NCBI GenBank assembly: GCA_947561585.1
Contig: CANNZV010001839.1
Coordinates: 1 to 64,000, forward strand
Direction of reading: 5' to 3'
Length of the DNA stretch: 64,000 nt
Source of the DNA: Caprella mutica
Lineage: Eukaryota > Arthropoda > Malacostraca > Amphipoda > Caprellidae
Below the pieces are notes generated by a model that saw only the letters and a list, made by a program, of their open reading frames with translations, ran no database searches and was not told where the DNA came from. Positions 1 through 13,592 of the stretch are shown here, piece after piece; position 1 is the stretch's first letter, and each line of letters begins with the position of its first letter. The position numbers and the translations under genes are program-made.

Positions 1-1329
1 CAGACTTTAAGCTCGAAATTTGCTGATTTAAAGTAGGAAAATGGGTTAAAGAACACTAGAAAATAATAAATGATGGATAGATAAATTTGGACATCTTATA
101 TTTTCAGTTCAGTGACATGAATTGAGTAAGTATTAAGTGATGAGTACTTACCCCATTTCGAAAATAAATGTTCATTGGTTAAACAAGGATAATACCGAAA
201 TGAGATGCAAACAACCTTCTGACAAAATGAACTCAGAGTGAAAGAGCATAAAATATCTGTTTTCGGAATATTAAGAGTAAAGCAAATAATTTTTCATTGT
301 TTGATGTTATAAAATATTTGAGTAATTGGAGTTCTTTTATTGTAGACATGAAATAAGTATTACAATATCATCACTTTCAGAAGATAACAGGTTATTTAAC
401 TTAAAATAAATATCTTAAAATATAATTATTGTTATTTGAATGATCCACGTAATCATTGATACCAAACTAGCTCCAAATTTATAATTAATCATAAAATAAT
501 GGTTCGTGATCTCAGTAGCAAATATAAATATGATCTTTTGATCAATTTGTATTAATTAATGCATTTCCATTGTTATTCCACGTCAATTATCTCTTCTTCA
601 TAACTAACAATTTTTATTTATTTACACGTCAATTATTGCATTAATTTCCATCCTTTCAAAGTACAGACTGGAGCTTTTAGTTCCAGAGACAAATTTTAAC
701 TCTTGTTGTTAATTAAATTAATACTTGCTTTGAAGTTGGGGAGTGGTTTGTGGAGAGATTCAATTTAATTAATTTAAAACAATAAAAATTGAAGACATCA
801 TAGAGTAAACAGTCTATCTAACATTCGTAATAAAAGGGACTATGTAGCTCTCAGAGTCTTTACTATATTTGGTCTCCAATCGTCTATTTAGAAAATGTTA
901 ACTGCAATGTGGGTCTAATGTACTGATTGAATTATCATGAAGTACATTCAATGATTTACTATTTCTTTCTCTTTGATATTCAATCTTATGTGAATATTAA
1001 TATAATAAGAAAATATTAACAGATGGTGAAATTATCAGAGAACGCTAATTGGTAAATGATAGAAATAACTAAATACTATATTGATAGGGAAAAATGTTAT
1101 TACATTTCTTTTTGAGAAAGGGTAAATATTATTGCTAATAGATTCTTTCTGTTAATTTCATTACAAATGTAACGGAAGGATAAAGAAACTTCTTAGAGAT
1201 GTTACAGCTTTATTCCGCAAATTATCAAGAAGGAAAACTCAAATCAAAATCTGTTTCTCGATATAAATACATACAAAAATACCACAATGATAAAAACACT
1301 AAAATACCTGAACAGTAAATTTTTATTAG
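1..1329. other. Unassigned AT-rich DNA
   Basis: No coding region, RNA gene or element with recognisable ends was found on either strand. The sequence is low-complexity AT-rich intergenic or intronic DNA with scattered short homopolymers. Confidence 0.6.
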
Positions 1330-1440
1330 TTTTTAAATTCACAGAGAACTAGATTTTAAATTCAGAGAATTAGATTTTAAATTCGCAAAGATTAAATTTT
1401 TTAAATTAGCAAAGATTAAGGTTTTTAAATTCGTAAAAAG
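1330..1440. repeat. Degenerate tandem repeat, about 5 units of 21-24 bp
   Basis: Five successive units each begin with TTTTAAATT and continue with a variant of AGCAAAGATTA or CAGAGAATTAGA. The array is diverged and has no coding potential. It is probably a decayed minisatellite. Confidence 0.6.
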
Positions 1441-4400
1441 ATATAGTAATTAATTGAAAACATTAATGAAGCGAAGATTGAAAAAGCAGTAGAACAATAA
1501 TGTAACAGTTAACACTAATTATTAACAGAAGCAACAAAGTTTAGAGATTTACTAATTTGGGCAACTTGAAGGACAATAGGCATAGTTATCTCAAACTTAA
1601 ACTTTTAAACATTCAGAAACAAGCAACTATATAGAAACGCAAAAAATATGATAAATAGAAAATTTAAATCACAAGAAATATAGTTTGGCTAAGCCCGATA
1701 TACCACTAATATTGTTCACACTAACTAATGGAATTCTAATAGTAACAAATAAATGATACATTTATTATTCATAAAATAAATATGTTTTTTAACTTCCATA
1801 CTATTTCAATATTGAATAATGATTAAACATGAAAATAATGAATTCAAAAAGTGGAAACCTGTTCAATTCAATGTCCCAAGTTATTATATATATGTATTTT
1901 TAGCTTTAATTTTTCTATGAAAACTTGAATCAACAGCAGCCCCACCCCCCCCCCCCCGCCCTCCTCAATTTACAATATGTTGCTAATAATTAATTGAAAA
2001 TGTTGATGAGCTAACAAAATCTATTTAATTAGTTTGTTACAATATTACCTAACACGGTATATTAGAAACTAATAACATTATATGAAATGTTGGTAGAGTC
2101 ACTAAGCAATAGAAATTTTTATTAATTTCAAAAAGCTCTCAGGTTATTCAACATGATATTGGCATTTTAGTCAAACTTTTCTATTAATTTTATGAGGCAA
2201 AAACTTATTCAACTTTTAATTATTTAATCCAAATAGGTCATTTTTATCTGTGTAGTATCAAAAAATGTATTGTGTAAAAAGTTCACTCAAATTATTACAA
2301 TTTTTTTGCCTATTTCCCCTTGGTTCATATACAGTGACTTTAACCTTCATAAGACTAAGCCTAGTAAATTGATGTTCAATATCCTGTTGGTGGTTTGAAT
2401 TTCCATCCGATTAATTTCAAACGAGCTGAGGGAAAATAATTCAGTGTTTGGAAAATTTCTATTCTCTTTCTTCCTTTTATTCCACTACAGAAATACGAAA
2501 TGTATTTGTGTTCCCCATTTAAATGTTTTTTAATCTTTTACATGTCAGTTTGGGATTCCGATTCTCTGGTATTTGAAAAAGTGAGATGTACTGGAGATCT
2601 AAGAAATATAGTGATAAAATTTGAAGTTTAATACAGTTTCATCTTCAATCTACTAACACATAAAGTAAAATCTGTTTAGCCTGGCTGTATTTAATGCGTC
2701 ATTAGAGATCTTTCATTTTCATTTCCATTTACAAATATTTTATACAAAGAATAACTGAAACTAAAATCCACAACGAAGAAACACAGACTGGCAGAGACTG
2801 ACAATGAGGACTGTTTGTCTTCCACTCTGTCTCCCTTAATATGCTGAGAAGATTACAAAGAAAAGAAACAGAGATACATTGTCAGGGGAGTTACCTGTGA
2901 CTTGCGATGATGTGAAGAAGAATGGAAATTGTAGCGAGAAATTGCTATTAAGAGAATAAAATGGAAAGTGAAAACTATTATTGTGGTGTGTTATTGTGTT
3001 TTTAGTTATTGTTCAAGAAGATTTTTTTTTAAACTAATTTTATTATGATTAGTACAAAACTGAAATGAATTGATTATTTGATCAAATTTAAATATTGAAT
3101 CATTGAAATTGAATGATTTAATAAAGAAATGTTACATTCAACTAGATAAAAGACACTTCTCTATCCCTCCCATTCTCTTTCAACTCTCCTTGCAGTTGAG
3201 GAATGTTTTCATCATTCAGGAGACATTTGATACACTGTCACACTCTTAGGATAGATTAACGATAATCAAATCAGGACTAAAAGCCACTGGGAATGTCCTT
3301 ATTGGGAATTAATTGCTGCCACTGCGAACTCTCTGGGCTCATAACTCGATTGTATTCCAGTTAAAACATTCATCTGGAACGCTGGTGTGTGGAATTTAAC
3401 TGAAATGTTGGTTTAATGAAGAAACAAGGTCTCGTCACTGTATATTATACATAGTTCTGAATAAAGAGCTATATATGATATTATTACATATACAGTATAA
3501 CAATTTTTATTTACATGGTGTGTCAAAAAAGTTGGCTGGTGATATTTGGAATAGACTTTTGTAAAAGTTTAAGTGGCAGACTCTAAAGCTATTCAAATCG
3601 AGAAGGGAAACAATTTGAGTGATGGTTTTGATTATAATATTCAATTTTCATTACTACATTGTTTTACTACATATAGTAAAACAATGTAGTTTACCTAGAA
3701 AAGAAAACCCACTTGTGTTTTAATAGTTTCTAACTAAAATTAATCTCATACATCAACCCCCAAATTCTTGTTTTAAATGGAAAAATATTGACTTTTTAAA
3801 CAAGCAAAAAAAAAAATTCTTCACCCAATTCACTCTCCATTGAGACATCAATGAACTCACTCAAATTTCTCAGAAGTCTCCAGTCTACCACTTTTCACAG
3901 CAGCGATAAATTTGAGTTAGGAAGTTACCCACAAATTGATCGCTGGAAGCGCAATGCAACACGAGATCTTAAATCACCGTTTATAGGCACATGCCAATCT
4001 TCAAACTTTTCGCCAAAGTTGAGGCGAATGGTTAGCAGAGCCCGATTATGATTTACTGGATTTCGGTTTTCTGGAATACAGGTAGGAAAATTTACTTTGT
4101 AAAAGGAGTGGTAAACAGCTGTTGCTGTATTTGGACACTCACAGTACTCAGGATGTGGGCGTTGAAAAAAGTTATGCACCAATGTGAACATTTAAGAAAA
4201 ATTGATCTATGTAACCTATATCGATGATTTCCAAGTACTGCATCAAAATGAAAGTAGCAAATCATATCCACAGAAAACGTCTTTGAAGAAGAAAACTTTA
4301 TCTATCTCAGAAATAATATCTAACCTGAGCAAGCATAGATATTATTTATGATATTTAACAGATGTAGCGGCCTCAAAAGATCGTAACACCACATTAATTA

Positions 4401-4862
4401 AATAGTTTTTGAAAGCTATTCCACTAATAAAAATAAATTAGTGGAAGAGATAGATATGTAAATTTGTGATATTTTTCCTCATTTAGTAATTGGTGAAGTC
4501 AGAAAAAAAAATTTACTTTTTGAATTAAAACTACATGTTTAGTTTCATAGCATATCTCTTGCGTCTGGCTATCATAAATCGTTTGATATATGAGACTCTG
4601 CCAGAAATAGAAGATTGGACATTTCAGAATTTATATACTGCAGAGTATCATTCTCCATCTAAATTTGTTATAAAATGGTGACGATTTTTATTTGATTTTT
4701 AGTTCACCAGTATTTTAACACTACAGAAATAAAAAATTATATTCGATAGATTGTTTATCTCTGTTGATTACGATAAATTTGAAATATCATAACTTGAAAT
4801 AAAAATGTCTTCATGGGTATTGGTACCGTGAATATCAGATGAAAGACAATAGATTTTAAGTA
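1441..4862. other. Unassigned AT-rich DNA with a 13-C run
   Basis: No gene was recognised. A pure run of 13 C lies at 1945-1957. An open frame of 88 codons on the minus strand at 3925-4191 is of more normal base composition than its surroundings, but matches no family I recognise. A sequence resembling a transposon end (TGGTGTGTCAAAAAAGT) starts near 3518, but no partner end was found. Confidence 0.5.
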
Positions 4863-5464
4863 TTTTTAATGGGAGTGGTCAATTACGGGTAAAATAATTA
4901 AGAGTAAACTAAAATGGCAACGATTAATTAGTAATAATATAAATTGAAAACAGTATAAAATGTAATAATATAATTAGAATACAATTACGGGAAATATGAT
5001 TAAGAAACACATAATTAAGAATCTCATAAAATGTGAAAAAATAATTACTTGTAAATTAATTTGAGGTAAAATAATAGTCAACCACATAATTAGGAAAACT
5101 ATAATTTCAAAACTTATATTTTTTAGTAAATAATTGTAAAACTATCATAATACAATAATATAATTAACGGTAAAATAAATAAAAAAACATTCAAAATGAG
5201 GAAAAATAATGACAAAACCTATAATTACCAAAGATTTAATTACGAAACAACTAATTTGAAAACGCATAATTAGTGATAAAATAGTTAGCACAAGTTATAA
5301 TTAGCGCAAGTGATGTGAGAATGATGTGAGAAGCTCCACCCATATCTTTTAGATCCAATGGCAACGCTGGATACCTTCGATGTCATGAATCTTTTTTACT
5401 TAACGACATCAATGAATAGAACCAATCACGGAATAAGACGTTCAAACGTAGTGTTTCGTGTGTC

Positions 5465-5765
5465 ATTAGCACAAATTTAATTAGAGCAAAATAATTAGCG
5501 AAAATATAATTAGATCAAAATAATTAGCGCAATATAATTAACGCAAATATAGTTTGAGCAAAATAATTAAAGCAAAATTATTTGCGCAAATTTAATTAAA
5601 GCAAAATAATTAGCGCAAATATAATTAGAGCAAAACAATTAGCGCAATATAAGTAACGCAAATTTAATTAGAGCAAAAGAATTAGCGCAAATGTAATTAG
5701 AGCAAAACAATTAGCGCAATATAAGTAACGCAAATTTAATTAGAGCGAAATAATTAGCGCAAAAA
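5465..5765. repeat. Left-arm tandem array of the fold-back element
   Basis: The array consists of repeats of about 29-30 bp joining AATTAGAGCAAAA to AATTAGCGCAAAT. Several units differ by one or two bases (for example the ATATAAGTAACGCAA variant, which occurs twice). The inverted counterpart lies at about 6228-6560, with units such as TTTGCGCTAATTATTTTGC. Confidence 0.75.
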
Positions 5766-5786
5766 TACTCTGTTTACTGCCTAAGT

Positions 5787-6205
5787 ACTCTTTACATATT
5801 TACACTTAAAATGTCATATTTTGGTGTCATTATTATTCAAGAATTCTCATTATATAATTAAACAAATTCAGCTATTACAAACTAACCTTTCTTAACCACC
5901 GAGCTGCCTACTGCTGACGTCATTACTTCATGTTCAACTTACGATTATTTCAGCATACTGCTAATATACATTCTCTGCATTTGTATCTGATTTAAATTTC
6001 TATAATAACACACTGAGAAGTATTTAACAGATACAATAAAATCGTAATTTGAACATGAAGTAATGACGTCAGTAGTATGCGGCTCGGTTAAGAAAGATTA
6101 GTTTATATTAACTGAATTTGTTAAGTTATATAATGAATAATGAGAATTCTCAAATAATACTGACACAAAAATATGAAATTTAAAGTGTATATATAATGTA
6201 AAAAA
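5787..6205. repeat. Inner inverted repeat with TGACGTCA boxes
   Basis: The left arm, about 5787-5957, and the right arm, about 6037-6205, are reverse complements with few mismatches. Each arm contains a perfect TGACGTCA palindrome (5915-5922 and 6064-6071) next to ATTACTTCATGTTCAA or its complement. TGACGTCA is the canonical cAMP-response element; function here is only a possibility. Confidence 0.75.
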
Positions 6206-6996
6206 AATACACATGCAGTTAAAAGAATATTTTTAGCGCTAATTTTTTTGCTCTTATTATATTTGCGCTAATTATTTTGCTTTAATTAAATTTGCGTTAA
6301 TTGTATTTACGCTAATTATTTTGCTCTAATTAAGTTTTGCGATAATTATTTAAAGTGTCTACATGCAAACATTTACCCTATCACCTATATTTCTCACAAT
6401 GACAAAGTAATGACCTCACTGTGGGCGGTCGCTGTCGAGACAGGTGAGCGGAGCGTATTTTTGCGCTAATTATTTTGCTTTAATTATACTTGCGCTATTA
6501 TATTGCTCTAATTATACTTGAGCTTATTTTTTTGCGCTAATTAATTTATTGTTAATTATTTTATTGGAAATTGTGAGTTTTCTAATTAAATTATTCGTAG
6601 ATATTTTATCACAAATTGTGCGTTTTCTTTTTATTTTACTGGATTTTTAATGTTTTTGTATTAAATTGTTGCAAAATATTTTTTCCTAATTAACTTTTTT
6701 GAAATTATATTACTCCATTTTATGTGTTTTATAAATAGTTTACGGCATTTTATTTTTTTCTAATTAATGTGTTTTCTAGTTTTTTTTTATTGCATAATAT
6801 TTGTTTCTAATTATTTCATTTCAAATTATTTTACTAAATTTTAGAATGTTTTGAATTATTAGTTTCGTAATTATTTTATCAGAATGTATTATGTTGTATT
6901 TTATTTTTTTCTAATTAATGAGTTTATAAAATTTATGGTTTTCATATTAGTTTACCTGATTTTATTGTATCACAAATTGATGTCACCCTTTTTAAT

Positions 6997-8639
6997 TTAC
7001 AATAAATTACTTCTGAATTTTTTTGAAGCAATGAAAAATATGATTTTGACATACCTACAAAGCAGCATTGTAACGTTTGTAGTACCATTTTATAGAGCTA
7101 TTGAAAGAGATGGATTTACAATAGTAATTCAACAATATATCATTATTCTTCTACCTCGTTCAAAAAATTTCAAACATGTTTCCAGCATGTCCAACACATT
7201 GGTACCTTTCCTCAACTCCCATTCTCTCAATGGTGTAATCTAACACCACTCCATACGATGGCAGCTCTTAGAATGTTTGAGCGGCTTATTAATATTCAGT
7301 AGAACTGTAGTAATACTATAGTCTGAAATATTGGTATATTTGAATGAGGAGGAGGGGGGGGGGGGAGTTGTAGCAGGCGAATAATGCTATAAACACTATA
7401 TTCAAAGGTGTAAGACGTAGCTATTGGGTATTTTCTTGTTTAAGTAACAATTTTCTTTTCCAAAATGTTATATTGTAGGAGAGAAATGATTTCTTATAAA
7501 AAATCCAGAATTTGCATTTTTGATACAACTTTCTGAACTAATTTAATACTTGTTCATTGAAATCTTAATTTGTTATATAAACTAATCAGTGCATTAAATT
7601 ATATTACAATATTTTTACTTATATATTTGGACATAACATTCCCTTACTTTTTATATCTGGTGGTCGGGATCCAACAGTATATCTAATGGTACCTACTACT
7701 AAATATTAAGGAATGTTACGGCCCGGAAAAGCTAATTACTTCTATTACTCTGAAGATTACATACCATTTACTTCATAATTATATATAGAATTTAAATAAT
7801 TCCCACCGACATTGCCATTCAAATACAACATATCAATTTGTTTGTTCACGAGCCATTGGATGAGAATTATTATCTTACAAGACAGGAGTTCCAATTTAAC
7901 TTTGGCTTCAGTCCAAGAGATTTCAATCTGCAAAAATTTACCAATTGCAGGGAAGAAATCTCCTCCCAATTCATAATATTGAATTTTGGGAACTGGGAAA
8001 AGATGATATCTCTTTTTTAAGCAAATGGAACTTTATTTGAGTGTTGAATTTATAAGTAACCACGCGAGTAAATAAAAAATAATTTAATTAAAAAAGTTTT
8101 AATAATTTCTCAACAAATAATATACTATTTATTTGAATTCCAATTGTTCTTGTTATGTTGAATTTATCATTTAAATGATATTCGTACACTATTTTATCAT
8201 ATATATAAATTTGATCATTTTGAAAAGACAATTAAAGATTAAAATTATCTTACAAATTAAGAAATGCAATTGAAGCAATAAAATGTACCTATACTGTTCA
8301 ACCTCCCACACTTACAGTTTCACAACTGGCAAATACTTTTCGTAGAGGGATAAGAAAATTGAAATGAATTAAAATAGTGATAAAAATTGAAATATTTTGA
8401 ACTTATCCAAATAGTTTAGAATATATAGGCGTCTATCTATTCACGAAGTCAACATTGAGGAACTCTTCGGATGGTTTCGATTTGACGCCCAAATTCTCGA
8501 CTGAAGTTAAATTCGAATACCTTTGACTGGTTCGACAACTATCTGAATAAATGAACGAGTGCAATGGAAGATTTTGAAATGCAAATACAATAATTATTGG
8601 ACCATTGACTTTACACTGTTCTTTATTCATATTTTATCC
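6997..8639. other. Unassigned AT-rich DNA with a 12-G run
   Basis: No gene was recognised. A G run lies at 7354-7365. The stretch at 7640-7740 contains AAGGAATGTTACGGCCCGG, which resembles a stretch near 17645-17670, so both may be tails of one retroelement family. The open frame at 6884-7243 mostly translates the AT-rich fold-back arm and its flank and is not a credible gene. Confidence 0.5.
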
Positions 8640-10528
8640 AACATCTATATGTCATGTACTATTTATTAATTTTTTGAATCAAAAGACTGGGATATGTATA
8701 ATATATAGTGGTATACATTTAAATAAACTATATTCAAAAAGTGGTCGAGTGAATCGAAATTACTTTCCCACATAATTCACTATACGGATCATTAAAAAAT
8801 TATTTCAGAATGAACTAAATATCGAATAGTGGTTTCTGCCTAACCTTTTTGTAACAAAAGTAACCATCAGAGTGAAGTATTTTAAATACTAGTCTTTTCT
8901 GATCTTCGGAACTCATGCGTATGATCAGAATGTATAAATAATATGAGAGATGTAATGCCCTAAAGGGGAAGAAATAAATTAGTTTTTTTTTATAATATAT
9001 TCTAAATGTGGACGATGAATTATTAATCCGTTACCAATTTGTATCCGTCACCAATTTGAATCGATATTCAGGAATTTTACTTAAACAAAATTAAAATCTC
9101 TTCTGCACTCTTACACCATTTCAAAATGCAGTTAAAGTTAGTTTTTGTTCATTTAATCGAAAAAGTTCCAGATAAGATAAATTCAATGTTTTACAATTAA
9201 TTACACTATCATGAAATCATGGTATCACAATTTACAAGGGGAATGTACTTTTCAACATGATAACCAAAGATTCATCCTAGCAGCTCCGGATTTCAATTTA
9301 GGTACAACATCAATTTTCAGTTTCTTCATGATGTTCAATAACTCACAGAATGAGATGAGAAAAGAGGCAGTATCTCCTTTGATAGGAAATCAACTCACTG
9401 ACAAAGCAAGTCTGTATTTCACAAGAAAATGATCCTGGATAAACTGAATTTTCATGTCCCCATCTTATCAGGTTTGCTGCAGATTGGTTCATTTCGTCGT
9501 AGAAAATATCTCACCACTCGGTTAGATATTTTCGAAAAATGGCTAATAATTCGATCCTTGTTTCTCTGTTCTTTGAAAATTGAACTGACTTCATCAGTCA
9601 ATATTTAGCTATTATTTACAGTTGTGGATGTATGGATTTTGTCTTATGGCATTACAGAATTTTGAAGATAAGTTATATCATGAGAAGTCTTCAAATTTGG
9701 TATGATACACAGAGATAAGGTTTCAGATAGATTCTGATATATCATCGAAGTTGATCTATCGTTCAATTGATGTATTGATAATATAGGGTTAAAACAATAA
9801 TTAATCGTTGCAATGAACTATAAATCAATAAAACATGACTGTCTGTTCAATATTTCTTTAGTATTCTTAAATAATCAATATTCATCGAAAAATATTAAAG
9901 TTTCTCACCTCCTCTCGACTCCCCAACATATTACGCAAAAGGATGATCATGATTACCAATTTACAGACATTTAGTAGATTCAATATTCCTTGGAAACAAT
10001 TTCGCTTATTTCTAATTTGGGTAACAGGTATCAGTTAGAACAGGACATAATGAAATTTTCTTCTTTGAAGTATTGAAATTCAATTAAATTTATCATGTAC
10101 AAGTTGATCAGATAAAAATCCATCTATTACTGCTATATACTGAACACAATTTCTCATAAAATCTCTCTCTCCCTTTCCCAACATTTTCAGGTATTCCTGA
10201 GGCCTGCGACACGGGAGAACTTTTCACCTGTAAATAATTTGATTGCAGCTCAATGAGCGATGATCAGACAGTGATGAGGTTAGAGGGAGATTGTTGAAGA
10301 GAATTGAACTGAATCGGTGGGTCTTAAACTGCTTACATACCTCCATATTGATTTTCGTCAGATGGTAGCCAGAATAACTGATTATATGTAAGTATGACTT
10401 AATTCAAATAAGCTATAGTGTCTGTGAATACATATATATCTCTCTTTCTTTTTATATATTTAAAAAAACTTTTTCTTTCCATTAAAAGTGAAAACATTCT
10501 ATACACTTAAAATCAGATAAGCAATGTA

Positions 10529-10729
10529 ATGTACCGTAACTTGTTGTTAAGTGTTAGGACCAATTCCTTTTCAAATACTTTTAATGAAAATGAGTTACGG
10601 AAGTTATGTCTTTTTTCATTTACCGAACAATCGAACCTCAATCATTTCCTCTTTCAGTTCTCAAACAAACCGAAGCTGCAGGCAAGAGATGAACATTTAA
10701 AAGTTCTATCAGACAGAAGAATGATTTAG
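10529..10729 (+). CDS. Hypothetical 66-codon frame kept in both duplicate copies
   Basis: A 66-residue frame starts MYRNLLLSVRTNSF and ends EHLKVLSDRRMI. Its duplicate at 60237-60437 has the same length, start and stop, with no indel and about 45 of 66 residues identical. I do not recognise a family, and no signal peptide or membrane segment stands out. Counting by eye gives about 21 changed residues against about 12 silent codon differences, which does not indicate strong purifying selection. It may be a non-coding block that happens to stay open, or a diverged exon. Confidence 0.25.
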   Translation: MYRNLLLSVRTNSFSNTFNENELRKLCLFSFTEQSNLNHFLFQFSNKPKLQARDEHLKVLSDRRMI

Positions 10730-11159
10730 GGGGGAAGTGTTTCGGAACAGAGTAAAAACATAGAACTAAGTTACCGTTCTTTTGCATCAGTGGAACCAGG
10801 AATGAGTTTTAGAATAGGAATATCGATTTGAATTTGCGTGGGAGTCATATGCAATGTACATGAAATAACTTTAATAACATCAATATTCATAACAAAATAG
10901 AGAAGATACATAATGTAATAGTAACGAAGAAATCAATTATATTTTACCTTTTTTATTAGTTTATTGCTGTTATATAACTGGGAAATCAGATTTGAAAAAA
11001 TGGATTTACATTATTTTCGCTATGATTAGATAAAAATTATATTTCTTTTTATTAATTTCTTTTATGAGTTTAATTAATAATTTACAGCGGGACCACTGAC
11101 TGACAATCACAATGCTTCGCAACTTTTCTTCCATGGCAGTTAAGGAGATCGTCTCCTGT

Positions 11160-11395
11160 TTTTGTTAGCTACCAACAATACTAGTCCGATTGAGCTGAGA
11201 ATTTGACATAATGTGTAGAATGTTTCAAATCTTTGAAGTTGGTCCTGTTTATTTTTCATTTTGGGGCACCACTCCCCCGTGGGGCCGAAAAAACCTGTTT
11301 CCCCACGAATAATTTATAGACTCAATTGGGGTTGGTCCTACAGAAAAATGTATAGAGGCAGGAGTTGATCCCCTTAACGTTATATCTGGCTAATT
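11160..11395. mobile_element. Insertion-like block present only in duplicate copy 1
   Basis: Copy 1 and copy 2 align on both sides (GGGACCACTGACTGACAATC on the left, GAACAGCTCCCAATTT on the right). Copy 1 carries about 230 extra bases, which are richer in G+C (GGGGCACCACTCCCCC, GGTTTTTTCGGCC on the minus strand). No clear terminal repeat or target duplication was found, and a deletion in copy 2 is equally possible. Confidence 0.4.
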
Positions 11396-13555
11396 AAATT
11401 TTCTCCAAAATGGAACAGCTCCCAATTTCCTGAGTGTGGACTCTCTCCAATTGTGTTTTCCGGAAGTCTTTCAAAGTGAATGACTTCACGAACTGACAAT
11501 GCAAAGACACCAAACAATACCTAAATGAAGCTTGATTGAGCTTGCCAGCAATTGCAGCAATTTACCATAAAGGAATAGGGAATGTTTGTAGCAAACAGTA
11601 CCTGAATGAAGCTTGATAAAACCAAAGGCAATAGTATTATTTCACCGAAATGGAATTACAGTTTTTCTATTTTTTTTCTACTTGTGTGCTCTACTTTTTT
11701 AGAAGATGATCCTTCTTAAAGCGTAAAGTTTTGTTATACCAGGAATTGAAAGAATGATAACGAACAGAAAAGTTGAAAGTTTTCAAGTTCTTGGCAGGAA
11801 GTTAGTATAATTTTCTGGTGTCCTTTATTTACACTTTACAGCCACCAAATTATATATCTACAATAAAAGCAAATGAGGAAAATACACAACTAATATCTCT
11901 TGTCGACAGTTGTCATCCGCGAATAATCACTTGCTATTGTGATCCTGTGTAGGATCAAAACAAATATCGTTCGATGTGGTGATATTCTTAATTATACCAT
12001 AAGCATACTCTTTCAAGCGTACTTTCAAATATGTCAACTATAAAGTTGAAGGACAAATAAGTGGTCTGATTTATTCGAAATTTAGTTCTTTCTTTCTTCA
12101 AATAATTATGATCCTTACTCTTGAAGAAATGAGGCGAAATTGAGTGTATGTAAAAGGTGTTAGTGATAGGTAGATATTTTATCCAATGCGAGTAAAGAAA
12201 TTGCTTACAATGATAGGAAGCTCCTATAGCCTGTTTTCCATTACTCTTTTACTTTCTTATTACAGGACTGTGTTCTAATTATTTCGCTGTTCTTCTCAAT
12301 TATTAACTTCAAAAGCTTCCCTTTTTAGTGTCATGAAAAGAATCGATAATTGGTAAGTGAATAGATGGTGAGATTAATTCATTTTCAATTTCAAAGGCAA
12401 ACACTCTATTCAATATTTCAATTGGATAAACTATAGTAAATAATAGAACTGCGTCTTTAAAATGTAACACTTAATATTAACGAATGTTAATTCTATGAAT
12501 ATTATACCAATACACTTTTCTTGCATTGCTAAATTAAATATTCAAAACTGTTGATAATCAAAAAATAATCTATATCATCTAATTTCTATTTCTCCAAGTG
12601 ATATAAACAGTAAATAAATTATCATTTTCAATTATTTAGATTAAATATTAGTCAATCAGAAGTTCCGAAATGCCACACAACTTCATGAGCTAAGTAAATC
12701 GCTAACTTTCCAAGTACGTTACCTATATATTGTGACAGTACACTTTATCAACTATAGTTAACATATTTGTTTCTTGACTTCCAAGATGGCGACGAGAAAA
12801 AAAATTCCCACTTCTTCCTCACCCCAAACTTAAGCCACCACCAAATTTATCTATAACGGTATCAAAATAACTCCATTATATAGAATAAAAAACTTATAAT
12901 TACCTATATTCTTTTTCATTAAATGAAATTCCTGAAGATTCCACAATGGCAAAACTTTGGAATTATTAGTTTGAGGAAGTTATTGAGAATGCAACTGAGG
13001 AATAGTAAAAAAATGGAAGTTTGGTATAAAGAAATAATCTTCAAGAATATATATTTTCGTTCTATTAGTTTGATATAAAAATGAATACGAACTTTATTTC
13101 ATAATAATAGGACATCTAATTACCTCTTTGATTGGGAGCATTTATTTGTTGATGTTTTACGGTTAGAGACAATTTGAATATTTTTGATCATAATTACAAT
13201 ATATTATTTTAAAAAAATTCAATACATCCTCAATATCTAAATACACATTCTGCAACAAATAAAATTAGGAATTTGTCGACTTTTCTTCAATTTATCTTGT
13301 ATTTCTATCTGCGAAACACCTTCAATCTTACTGATGAACAGAGTTAGAAATGTTGACTTTTTCATTCTAATTTTGTTCTAATTAGCCGTTATTAATGGCT
13401 TTGCAAATGGTATGTTGAATGAATTCTAAGCAGATGAATTCGTTGATTAGTTGAAATGCCTACTAACTGACTTTTTATTTATTGCTCTTATTTCAACCAA
13501 GGTGACATGCGTGATGGGAATTTAAGGTACATAAGTTCTGCAATTAACCGTTAAC

Positions 13556-13559
<4 letters not shown>

Positions 13560-13592
<33 letters not shown>

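Larger units (their letters stand above)
4871..6988. mobile_element. Fold-back element, copy 1 (2.1 kb)
   Basis: The left end (GGGAGTGGTCAATTACGGG) and the right end (inverted GGGTGACATCAATTTG) are flanked by the 8-bp direct duplication TTTTTAAT at 4863-4870 and 6989-6996. Most of the length is two AT-rich arms that are inverted copies of each other. The arms are built from short units alternating AATTAGCGCAAAT and AATTAGAGCAAAA on the left, with their complements on the right. The innermost arms pair over about 165 bp around an 80-bp loop. No transposase frame is present, so the element is non-autonomous. The length of the arms and the 8-9 bp duplication recall MULE or Drosophila FB-type elements, but the superfamily is inferred. 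A second copy lies at 56468-57645. Confidence 0.8.

Noticed and set aside
3925..4191. 88-codon minus-strand frame as a transposase piece
   Set aside because: No catalytic motif or family resemblance could be named, and the plus strand is also open, which suggests base composition rather than coding.
6884..7243. 119-codon frame as a membrane protein
   Set aside because: The hydrophobic translation comes from the T-rich arm of the fold-back element and its flank. F, I, L and Y richness is expected from T-rich DNA.
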